Shown: positions 16,650 to 22,894 of the stretch, piece by piece
Numbering within the stretch: the stretch's first letter is position 1
Layout of the letters: the number at the start of each line of letters is the position of its first letter
From: an uncultured Clostridia bacterium
GTDB lineage: Bacteria; Bacillota; Clostridia; TANB77; CAG-508
DNA: 26,540 nucleotides
NCBI GenBank assembly: GCA_944393755.1
Contig: CALYBF010000003.1
Location: 1-26,540 of the forward strand
Direction of reading: 5' to 3'
Notes under the pieces: generated by a model
The model's database searches: none
Told to the model about the DNA's origin: nothing
What the model saw: the letters and a program-made list of their open reading frames with translations, nothing else
Translations under genes and position numbers: made by a program

Positions 16650-17208
16650 CTAAACCTACTTCTTTTTCTTGTGAATATAATATTTCTTCTATTAACCACA
16701 TTACATCTTTATCCAAAATTTTCTTTTCTAAGATACTAAGTAATATTCTTTTATCTATATTTTCAAAATATTTACTTATATCCATTTTTAATATATAGTA
16801 ATTTCCCCACTTATTTTTACAACTCCTCATTGCTTTTTGCACATCTAAACAAGCTTTATGCATACCTCTACCTTTAATACAAGCATAACTTGTATTAATA
16901 AAACTAGGTACAAAATATGGTTCTAAGAAATTATCTACAAGCCACCTATGTACTACTCTATCTATATATCTACTTTTTTCTATCTTTCTTAATTTTGGTT
17001 CTGTTACATAAAAAACTTCATAACCACCGTGTTTATATGTTTTATTACTTAAAACTTCTAACAAATAATAAATATATTCTTCTTGTTTTAAATTAAATTT
17101 TATTATTTCTTTTCTCAAACCTTTTCCCTTTCTTGCTTTCTTATGTGCTTCCATTAATTTGTCAAAAGAAAGCTTTTCATAATATTTATTTCTTAATGTT
17201 TTTGGCAT
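16630..17208 (-). pseudogene. DGR reverse transcriptase, N-terminal fragment
   Basis: The first 189 residues of a DGR-type RT, followed by three residues and a stop contributed by the inserted element. Typical group features are the start LRNKYYEKLSFDKLMEAHKKARKGKG, the RYIDRVVHRWL helix, and SYACIKGRGMHKAC. Motif A is ILKMDISKYFENID, with the first catalytic Asp at about 143. The fragment ends at GLEIG, where the family continues GN-x-T/S-SQ. It lacks YMDD, so the product cannot polymerise. The start overlaps the avd gene by 23 bp, indicating translational coupling in the MSL-avd-RT operon. Confidence 0.92.
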
Positions 17209-17554
17209 AAAATTTTATTAGTCCTCCTAGTATTTTTCCTATTTCATATAATAAATTAAAAGATATTTTATATTTCTTTTCATCTATCCATTTGTTATCT
17301 TTCATAATTCTAAGTAATATTCTTTGGTAATTTATTTTAGTATCAATTATATTTAAATAATATAATCTTTTTTCTTTTTCTATTTTCTCTATAAATAATA
17401 TATTTTCTAATGTTTGATACATTGAGTTCTTAAATTCATTTCCTATATTAAATTTCTCAACTCTTGGTAATTTTAATATTACATTTAACATATAATAAAT
17501 ATAATTTTCATATTTTGGTATTAATAAAAAACTATTATTTTTGTTCATTTTCAA
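17186..17554 (-). CDS. avd: DGR accessory variability determinant (Avd), four-helix bundle
   Basis: A 122-residue, basic and almost entirely helical protein of the Avd family. Avd forms a barrel-shaped pentamer that binds the RT and template RNA and is needed for mutagenic homing. The typical pattern is present: IPKYENYIYYMLNVILKLP, then RVEKFNIGNEFKNSMYQTLE, a third helix with LLRIMKDNKWI, and a fourth helix with GKILGGLIKFYAKN. It is encoded between the MSL gene (20-bp overlap) and the RT (23-bp overlap). The related 23S-rRNA intervening-sequence proteins are excluded by this context. Confidence 0.88.
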   Translation of the reverse strand: MKMNKNNSFLLIPKYENYIYYMLNVILKLPRVEKFNIGNEFKNSMYQTLENILFIEKIEKEKRLYYLNIIDTKINYQRILLRIMKDNKWIDEKKYKISFNLLYEIGKILGGLIKFYAKNIKK

Positions 17555-17957
17555 ACCTTTTTATAACCTTTCCTAGCTCTTCTACATATTCTTCTGTACT
17601 TTTCATTTTATTTTCTTTATACCAACAATTAGAGCATCCTATATTATTGTCTTTACTATCTACATATTTTCCTTTTAATTCTACTATTTTTTTATATGTT
17701 TTTTCTTTTTTGTTATAATCATAAATTACATAACCCAAACCACTTCTTAACATTTTAGGTATTGCTATTTCTATTCCATTTACAGGTATTCCACATTTAC
17801 ACAAATTTTCTTTAAAACATACTGGTATATAACCTAATACATTATTCATTAACACTGCATCTTTTCCTATTCCACAATAAAATATTCCATTTCTTATTAA
17901 TACTATTTTTCCTTTATTTTCTTTTTGTAATTCTTTTACAATTTCATAAAATTTCAT
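17535..17957 (-). CDS. MutS-N-like DGR accessory protein (MSL)
   Basis: A 140-residue protein with a region resembling the mismatch-recognition N-terminal domain of MutS: GKIVLIRNGIFYCGIGKDA, then a VLGY segment, matches the MutS pattern of a Phe-Tyr followed by G-x-D-A. Two paired-cysteine motifs, CKCG and CSNC, suggest a metal site. MutS-like small proteins are known as occasional DGR accessory genes alongside avd and RT. It follows a good GGGAGG site, ends overlapping avd, and is the first gene of the MSL-avd-RT operon. Its role is not known. The MutS relationship is inferred from the motif only. Confidence 0.7.
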   Translation of the reverse strand: MKFYEIVKELQKENKGKIVLIRNGIFYCGIGKDAVLMNNVLGYIPVCFKENLCKCGIPVNGIEIAIPKMLRSGLGYVIYDYNKKEKTYKKIVELKGKYVDSKDNNIGCSNCWYKENKMKSTEEYVEELGKVIKRFENEQK

Positions 17958-17982
17958 TATTACCTCCCAACAAGCACAAAAA

Positions 17983-18070
17983 AAGTACTTAATTTTTTAT
18001 TTTTAAGTACTTAATTTTTTATTTTTAAGTACTTAATTTTTTATTTTTAAGTACTTAATTTTTTATTTTT
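17983..18070. repeat. four exact 22-bp tandem repeats
   Basis: Four perfect, contiguous copies of a 22-bp unit. Each begins with the 8-bp palindrome AAGTACTT, followed by an A/T tract. They lie upstream of the MSL-avd-RT operon and just beyond the hairpins that follow the target gene. There are no spacers, so this is not CRISPR. A role as operators, or simple slippage expansion, is possible. Confidence 0.95.
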
Positions 18071-18073
18071 AAG

Positions 18074-18115
18074 GCGAAAATCAGGTAGCCTATACTATGG
18101 CTTCCTGATTTTCGC
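18074..18115. other. strong hairpin downstream of the variable repeat
   Basis: A 12-bp perfect stem (GCGAAAATCAGG with its complement), a single mismatch, then 4 further pairs around a loop of about 8 nt. It is far more GC-rich than its surroundings. On the minus strand it follows the target gene by about 95 bp without a T-run, so it does not look like a terminator for that gene. Confidence 0.75.
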
Positions 18116-18117
18116 TT

Positions 18118-18138
18118 CTTTTTGGTAAAACCAAAAAG
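18118..18138. other. 8-bp stem, 5-nt loop hairpin downstream of the variable repeat
   Basis: CTTTTTGG and CCAAAAAG pair around TAAAA. Size matches the short DNA hairpins that promote mutagenic homing 3' of VR in the Bordetella phage DGR, but the distance here (about 90 bp from the VR end) is larger than in that phage. Confidence 0.6.
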
Positions 18139-18210
18139 CGATATTTCATAATTTATTTGTCTAAATCTAATTTTCGATTAGTTTTAGTTTATTTTAATCA
18201 TTATCCAGTG

Positions 18211-19677
18211 CTACTTTATATATAAAGTGAGGCGAGAAGAATAGATGCTGTCGGCAGACGTAGGATTGTTGCTGTACCTACAAGAAGGAGAAGAGCTAAG
18301 ACCAGAATTACCTCCACGATAAACACGAAGGCCGCTAGAGTGAGCCTCTAATGTCCACTCTCTATGACAAGCATATAAATCAAATACATTTTTTATTACA
18401 TCAGTTTCTTTTTTTCCTGTTACATAACTATTATTTTGTATTGAACTATTACTTGTTGATGTTATACTACTTTCTTCTCCTCTTCTTTTCATAAAATTCA
18501 TCATTGCATCATACTGGCTTCCCCATATCATTGTACTTGTAATAGATGAATTACTTATCTCCGGTACTTTATATTCTAAACATTTTTTATATAACCCATA
18601 CCAATTTTTTAGACTTGAAGAACCTGCGTCTGCTGTTTTAACACTTGTATTTTTACTTGCATTTTGGCTTACTGGTGTATCTCCTTCTAAACCTAATTCA
18701 TATCTTCCTACATAAAAGCCTTTATATTTTGCTACACTTGTTGCCATTTCTTTATATTGAGCTTTTAAATCTTTTAGAAATTCTTCTGTTGTATAATTTT
18801 CTTTTATTGTTGAAAGATTATTCGTATCTCCGTCATAAGAAGTTCCTGTACCTGAACTACTACCTGTTACAACCGCTGGTTCTCTAAAACCACTATTAGG
18901 GTTATATGTTGTATTTACTGTTCCAAATTTGTTTTCTCCTGTAGATGTTGCATACAATTTTCCAACTATATATATTTTTGTGGATTCTGTCTCTGTAGAA
19001 GTATGTGTTGTACATCTTAATTCATTTCCTTCTAATTTTAATTTACAACTTCCGCCTGCTTTTGAACATTGTGCCATTTCATTTATATCACTTACTGGTA
19101 TCCATACAAATTGACTTCCACTTTTATCTTCTATTACTAAACCTTCATCTATTTTACTTTCATCAGGTAATATTTGAAAACCTTCTGGTACTGTTACTGT
19201 TTTATATTCTTCTTTACTTGTTTTATCTGTATATTCTTCATTTTTAGTAGCAAATTTTCCCGGTCCGAATGGAATATAATCATCTAATTTTCCAGCTATT
19301 TCATAAGTTGGCTTATTTGTTGTAATCACACCGTCTTTATCTACTTGGCTATAATCATCTATAATTCCTTGATTTTTTAATTCTTCTTTTACATCATCTA
19401 ATGTAGGTTCTCTATGTTTCTTTTCAGCATCAATAATTGCTAAATCTATTTGCTCTTCCCAAGAAGCTATTTCCGTATCTTCTTTTGCTGTATGTGCTTG
19501 GTCTATAATTCCATTATCACCTGTTAAAGCACCAATTGATATTCCAGCTAAAATTAATAAAATAACTATAGTTACTACTAAAGCAATAAGAGTAATTCCA
19601 CTATTTTTCTTTCTATATTTATTTATTTTTGTATTTTTATTAGTTTTTGTTTTATAATAATTAAAAAACTTATCCAT
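18211..19677 (-). CDS. DGR variable target: pseudopilin-like N-terminus with FGE/C-type-lectin fold
   Basis: The 488-residue protein begins with a basic leader and the segment SGITLIALVVTIVILLILAG, which resembles a type IV prepilin cleavage/methylation helix. Cleavage would follow Gly27. The +5 residue is Ala instead of the usual Glu. A spacer domain follows. The second half has formylglycine-generating-enzyme/C-type-lectin signatures: FVWIPVSDI, FYVGRYELG, MIWGSQYDAMMNFM, then NVFDLYACHREWTLEA and RVYRGG. The variable repeat covers residues about 444-484, where 15 residues differ from the template-encoded ones. The protein is probably displayed on the surface for ligand binding. ATG follows AAGGAGG. 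It is the first gene of the DGR locus. Confidence 0.92.
   Translation of the reverse strand: MDKFFNYYKTKTNKNTKINKYRKKNSGITLIALVVTIVILLILAGISIGALTGDNGIIDQAHTAKEDTEIASWEEQIDLAIIDAEKKHREPTLDDVKEELKNQGIIDDYSQVDKDGVITTNKPTYEIAGKLDDYIPFGPGKFATKNEEYTDKTSKEEYKTVTVPEGFQILPDESKIDEGLVIEDKSGSQFVWIPVSDINEMAQCSKAGGSCKLKLEGNELRCTTHTSTETESTKIYIVGKLYATSTGENKFGTVNTTYNPNSGFREPAVVTGSSSGTGTSYDGDTNNLSTIKENYTTEEFLKDLKAQYKEMATSVAKYKGFYVGRYELGLEGDTPVSQNASKNTSVKTADAGSSSLKNWYGLYKKCLEYKVPEISNSSITSTMIWGSQYDAMMNFMKRRGEESSITSTSNSSIQNNSYVTGKKETDVIKNVFDLYACHREWTLEAHSSGLRVYRGGNSGLSSSPSCRYSNNPTSADSIYSSRLTLYIK
18227..18351 (-). repeat. DGR variable repeat (VR) in the target gene
   Basis: Partner of the template repeat at 12531-12655. 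Codon by codon the changes are AAC to CAC, AGC and GGC; AAT to CTT (twice), TAT, TCT; TAT to TGT; ACC to GCC; and so on. There are 20 substitutions in 120 bp, all at template adenines, with none at the G, C or T positions. The stretch at 18227-18242 is identical to the template. The stop codon is 14 bp beyond the repeat. Confidence 0.96.
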
Positions 19678-20002
19678 ACTAAACCTCCTTCTTTAGTTTA
19701 TTTAAAATACATATACTATTGTCTTTTGTTATATTATTTACTATGTAAAAATAGTTATACCTATAATAATAAATATTATATAAAGATATAGAATTTCTAA
19801 CAAAAATACATATTTAAATTTCAAGGTACTACTATTTTTATAGCAAAATAATATACAAAAAAATTATAAAATAAAAAATCAGATTTTTCAATAGTTTTGG
19901 AGAAAAATGTATGCTGAAAGCATATATTTTTTGTATGCTCTTAGCATATATTTTTTATATTTTTAGTATTATATAATATTTTTTAAGTATGTGGAGGTTT
20001 TT
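19678..20002. promoter_or_regulatory. divergent intergenic region between target gene and XRE regulator
   Basis: The left part must hold the target gene promoter, but I cannot choose among several weak AT-rich boxes. The right part holds two dyads of the form TATGCT-N3-AGCATA, at 19910-19924 and 19934-19948, 24 bp apart centre to centre, followed by a TATAAT at 19972-19977 for the XRE gene. The dyads are likely operators for that regulator. Confidence 0.55.
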
Positions 20003-20404
20003 ATGGAAAATTATGTTTTAAATAATATAGAAGTAGGAGAACGAATTAGAAAAATAAGAAAACAATTGAAAATGAGTAGAGAAGCTTTTGCTGAATTAAT
20101 AAATATATCTGATATCTTTCTAGGTCAAATAGAAAGAGGCGAACGTTCACTTAGCATAATGACCTTAGCTTCCATATCAACTTCAACAGGTGTTTCTACA
20201 GATTATATATTATTTGGAACACCTGAAGAAACACCTACTTTAAAGAAAATAACTAATATAGTAGAAAACGGTTCTGATAATTTTAAAAATTATGCCTATG
20301 ATATATTATTAACATCTATTACATATTTTAGAAAAAATGAAAAAGACATAAAAAAAGAAATAATAAATAATTTAGAAAAGAGTAAAAAACAAGTAAAAAA
20401 ATAA
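20003..20404 (+). CDS. XRE-family HTH transcriptional regulator
   Basis: A 133-residue repressor-like protein. An N-terminal Cro/C1 helix-turn-helix spans about residues 10-65 (GERIRKIRKQLKMSREAFAE, INISDIFLGQIERGERSLSI, LASISTSTGVSTDYILFG), and a helical C-terminal tail may dimerise. ATG 20003 follows GGAGG at 19993-19997; a GTG twelve bases upstream overlaps that site. Two matched dyads just upstream suggest autoregulation, and since the DGR target gene is divergent it could also be controlled. The regulator's targets are not known. Confidence 0.88.
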   Translation: MENYVLNNIEVGERIRKIRKQLKMSREAFAELINISDIFLGQIERGERSLSIMTLASISTSTGVSTDYILFGTPEETPTLKKITNIVENGSDNFKNYAYDILLTSITYFRKNEKDIKKEIINNLEKSKKQVKK

Positions 20405-20457
20405 ATTGAAAAATAATTAATTTTTAAATAATTAAAATTTTTAAACTATAATACAGT

Positions 20458-20511
20458 TGAAGTGAACCAAAATTATTAGACAAAAAAGTTTAATAAGGAA
20501 GGTTCACTTCA
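20458..20511. repeat. 54-bp dyad resembling an IS3-family terminus
   Basis: Perfect 11-bp inverted repeats TGAAGTGAACC and GGTTCACTTCA enclose ATTATTAGACA and an AAGGAA site. The outer sequence followed by TTAGACA resembles the left end of IS3/IS150-type elements. No transposase frame follows, so it is either a solo IS end, a tiny non-autonomous relic, or a terminator-like hairpin. Confidence 0.4.
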
Positions 20512-20601
20512 TTAATATACTGGTTTTAAAATAATTTAAACTTTTAATTTTAAAATTTTATTTATAAAAATATATCTATTTACTTTTTTAATCAAAATTT
20601 A

Positions 20602-21486
20602 TTATAAAGATTCATCTTTCTTTATTTTTTCTATTTCATCTTTAGTTAATTGTGTTATTTCCATTATTTTATCAATTGGTGTATTCATTTTAATTAAACT
20701 TATTACTGTTCTTTTCTTTTCTTTTAAAATTCCTTCTGCTTGCCCTATATCAATTCCCGTTTCATACATATCTATTTTATCTCTTAAGTCTCTTTCTCTA
20801 AAGTCTGCTATTCTTTGGTTTTTTTCATCTTGGCTTAAACTAAGTAGTTCCTTTTTAGCTTCTTCTATTTTTTTATTTTTTACCATAATGTTATCAACCT
20901 CCTCACTTTCCGGGTTTAATAAAAACATTATCCACTGTAATAGTTTATCATCTTTATTATTTTTGTATTCTTCCTTAACCTTTTGTACTTCTATTATATG
21001 TAACTCTAAGTTATTTGTCAATATTTTTCTATAATTTCTATCTTCTCTTATGTGCCATATGGTATGTGCTTGTAAACCTTTTAAATTAGGAATATTTTGA
21101 TTAATAATCGCAATAGAAACAGCCTTATGTAATAATTCATAAGCATCTCCTTGTTTTAGTTGCCCAGAATATAATTTTGTCCAATAATCTAAAAACCTTG
21201 GTATAAAATTTTTGAAATAAAACATTTGTATTTCTACTTCACACTCAATTTCTTCGTTTATTACTGCTCTTAAATCTACTATACCTATCTTATCTTCTGG
21301 AGTATTTCCCAATAATTGTTTATTTACATCAACTCTTAATGAAGTTATATTATCTGACAATATATTCTCTAATAATCCTTTTGCTAAATTATCTTTTAAA
21401 AATAGCATTTGAAATACAACATCATTTTTAGGATCTAATAACTTGAATTCTTTTTTATTTTTATAATTTTTTGTTGCTTTATTCAT
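20602..21486 (-). CDS. Rpn-family recombination-promoting nuclease
   Basis: A 294-residue member of the Rpn/PD-(D/E)XK transposase-like nuclease family. The N-terminus LLDPKNDVVFQMLF is diagnostic, and the catalytic core shows Asp71 (GIVDLRAV) and E85-x-Q87 (ECEVEIQ), the family's usual variant of D-ExK. Next come FIPRFLDYWTKLYSGQLKQGD and a C-terminal region with AEGILKEKKRTVISLI that mediates assembly. Known members (RpnA) cut DNA and promote RecA-independent recombination. Some relatives act in phage defence. ATG follows AAGGAAGTG. It is 15 nt downstream of the unknown 241-residue gene. Confidence 0.88.
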   Translation of the reverse strand: MNKATKNYKNKKEFKLLDPKNDVVFQMLFLKDNLAKGLLENILSDNITSLRVDVNKQLLGNTPEDKIGIVDLRAVINEEIECEVEIQMFYFKNFIPRFLDYWTKLYSGQLKQGDAYELLHKAVSIAIINQNIPNLKGLQAHTIWHIREDRNYRKILTNNLELHIIEVQKVKEEYKNNKDDKLLQWIMFLLNPESEEVDNIMVKNKKIEEAKKELLSLSQDEKNQRIADFRERDLRDKIDMYETGIDIGQAEGILKEKKRTVISLIKMNTPIDKIMEITQLTKDEIEKIKKDESL

Positions 21487-21501
21487 ATATTTTCACTTCC
21501 T

Positions 21502-22227
21502 TTATTTTAATTTTTCTACTAATTCTAATTGTTCTTGACTTAAATTAAAATCTTGACCATTATTTTTAATTAAATTATGTAATATTTCAATTGTTTTAGC
21601 TTCTTCTATAGTTTTAGTAAGTGGTGCAATAGTTTGCATTTGTTCTTCTAATTTTAAATATTCTTTTTCCATATTATCAAAATCTTGCTTTTCAAAACTG
21701 TCTTTCCAATTATTAATGTAATTATCTATATTTTCAATAGCAGTATATTGTTCACTAAAAGTATTTTCTATATTACTTTCTACATTATTTAAAATTACAT
21801 CTTTTCCTTGTTTAATTGTTTCTGCTACTCCATTACTAATTAAGCCTGCATCACTTACTTTATCTACTACAGTATCTAATAAACTAGAAACACCGTCAAT
21901 TAAACCTCCGTTTTTTACAGCACTCTGCATTTGAGAAATATTTTCAAAATCTCCTGTAAAAATACCTATAGCACTTTTACCTAAATCTATAGCGTCATCA
22001 ATTGTCTTTTTTATTCCGTCTCCTAACCCATATTCTAATAAATTATCTTTTATGTTAATAATTTGTTCATCAATAAAGTCTGGTAATAATGCTCTTATTC
22101 CAATATCTACTGCCGCATTAATAGTTTTTCCTAATGTGCTTTCTAAAAAACCTTTTTGCTCCTTTTCCACTGTTAAATTATTTTCTACATCTAAATTATT
22201 ATTTTTTTCTAAATTTTCAATTTCCAT
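21502..22227 (-). CDS. conserved-looking protein of unknown function
   Basis: A 241-residue acidic protein without cysteines, signal peptide or clear membrane helix. It has a charged N-terminus (MEIENLEKNNNLDVENN), a central region rich in Gly/Ala/Asp/Ile (INAAVDIGIRALLPDFIDEQ, DAIDLGKSAIGIF, GGLIDGVSSLLDTVVDKV) and a long helical C-terminal half with probable coiled coil (YLKLEEQMQTIAPLTKTIEE). I recognise no family. The alternating amphipathic helices around glycines could associate with membranes or self-assemble. A good AAAGGATGA site precedes the ATG. It is probably co-transcribed with the Rpn gene, and its promoter must lie in the AT tract upstream. Confidence 0.6.
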   Translation of the reverse strand: MEIENLEKNNNLDVENNLTVEKEQKGFLESTLGKTINAAVDIGIRALLPDFIDEQIINIKDNLLEYGLGDGIKKTIDDAIDLGKSAIGIFTGDFENISQMQSAVKNGGLIDGVSSLLDTVVDKVSDAGLISNGVAETIKQGKDVILNNVESNIENTFSEQYTAIENIDNYINNWKDSFEKQDFDNMEKEYLKLEEQMQTIAPLTKTIEEAKTIEILHNLIKNNGQDFNLSQEQLELVEKLK

Positions 22228-22430
22228 ATTAAATCATCCTTTCTTTTTTATTTTTTTATTTAATTATTATTTTTTATTAATTATTTTTTATTAATTAATT
22301 TTTTTAATTATTTTTTTATTAATTATTTTCATTTAATTTTTTTATTTAATTATTTTTTATTTAATTATTTTAATTTAATTATTTTTTTATTTATTTATTA
22401 TTTATTATTTTTTTATTTTAATAAATAATA
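22228..22430. repeat. low-complexity A/T tract
   Basis: About 200 bp of nearly pure A/T built from irregular repeats of TTATTTTTT and TTAATTAATT. No gene is supported. It separates the start of the 241-residue gene from the first copy of the 240-bp repeat. Confidence 0.8.
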
Positions 22431-22655
22431 ATTTTTAATAAATTAATAAATAAAATTAAGTTTTATTTTTATTGTTTGTATTCTAAATAATTAATAAAAT
22501 AATATTTTCCCATAACAATATGTAAACTCTTTTCTTGCCTTTTTAAATTATTTTTTATTCCACTATATCTCCTTTCTTTCCCTTTATTGCCTAATAATTT
22601 TTTATTATTTTCTTTTTAAAAAATCTAATCATTTTAAAACAAATTTTTAATTTTT
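22431..22655 (-). repeat. 240-bp dispersed repeat, copy 1, with relic coding sequence
   Basis: Matches 26296-26540 closely over its length. On the minus strand one frame reads LLGNKGKERRYSGIKNN then KRQEKSLHIVMGKYYF before a stop. The stretch EKSLHIV-x2-KYYF is also present in the CpaE-like protein encoded at 22895-24112 (EKSLHIVLNKYYF). The copy therefore looks like a decayed piece of a related gene. Confidence 0.75.
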
Positions 22656-22679
22656 CTATCTTTTATACTTTTTTAGTAA

Positions 22680-22894
22680 ACTTAATTAATTATTATAATA
22701 ATTTTGTTAAATAGAAGTTTTTACTATTAAAAGTTATTTTTAATTTTTATAATTGTTATTTTTTAATTTTATTTAATTATTTTTTATTAATTTAATTTTT
22801 AATTGATTATTTTTTTATTTAATTTATTTTTTTATTTAATTTATTTTTTTATTAATTGTTTTTTATTTATTTATTTTTTATTTAATTTATTTTT
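22680..22894. repeat. low-complexity A/T tract downstream of the CpaE-like gene
   Basis: Mostly TTATTTTTTTATTTAATT-type sequence, with essentially no G or C after 22740. No gene or convincing terminator can be recognised. Confidence 0.75.

Noticed and set aside
17186..17554. 23S rRNA intervening-sequence protein
   Set aside because: The four-helix fold is shared, but position and overlaps within a DGR operon identify it as Avd.
17983..18070. Possible CRISPR array from four 22-bp repeats
   Set aside because: The units are directly contiguous with no spacers and no cas genes are nearby.
18645..19247. Plus-strand frames opposite the DGR target gene
   Set aside because: Hydrophobic antisense frames without ribosome sites, overlapping a gene with clear domains and a verified variable repeat.
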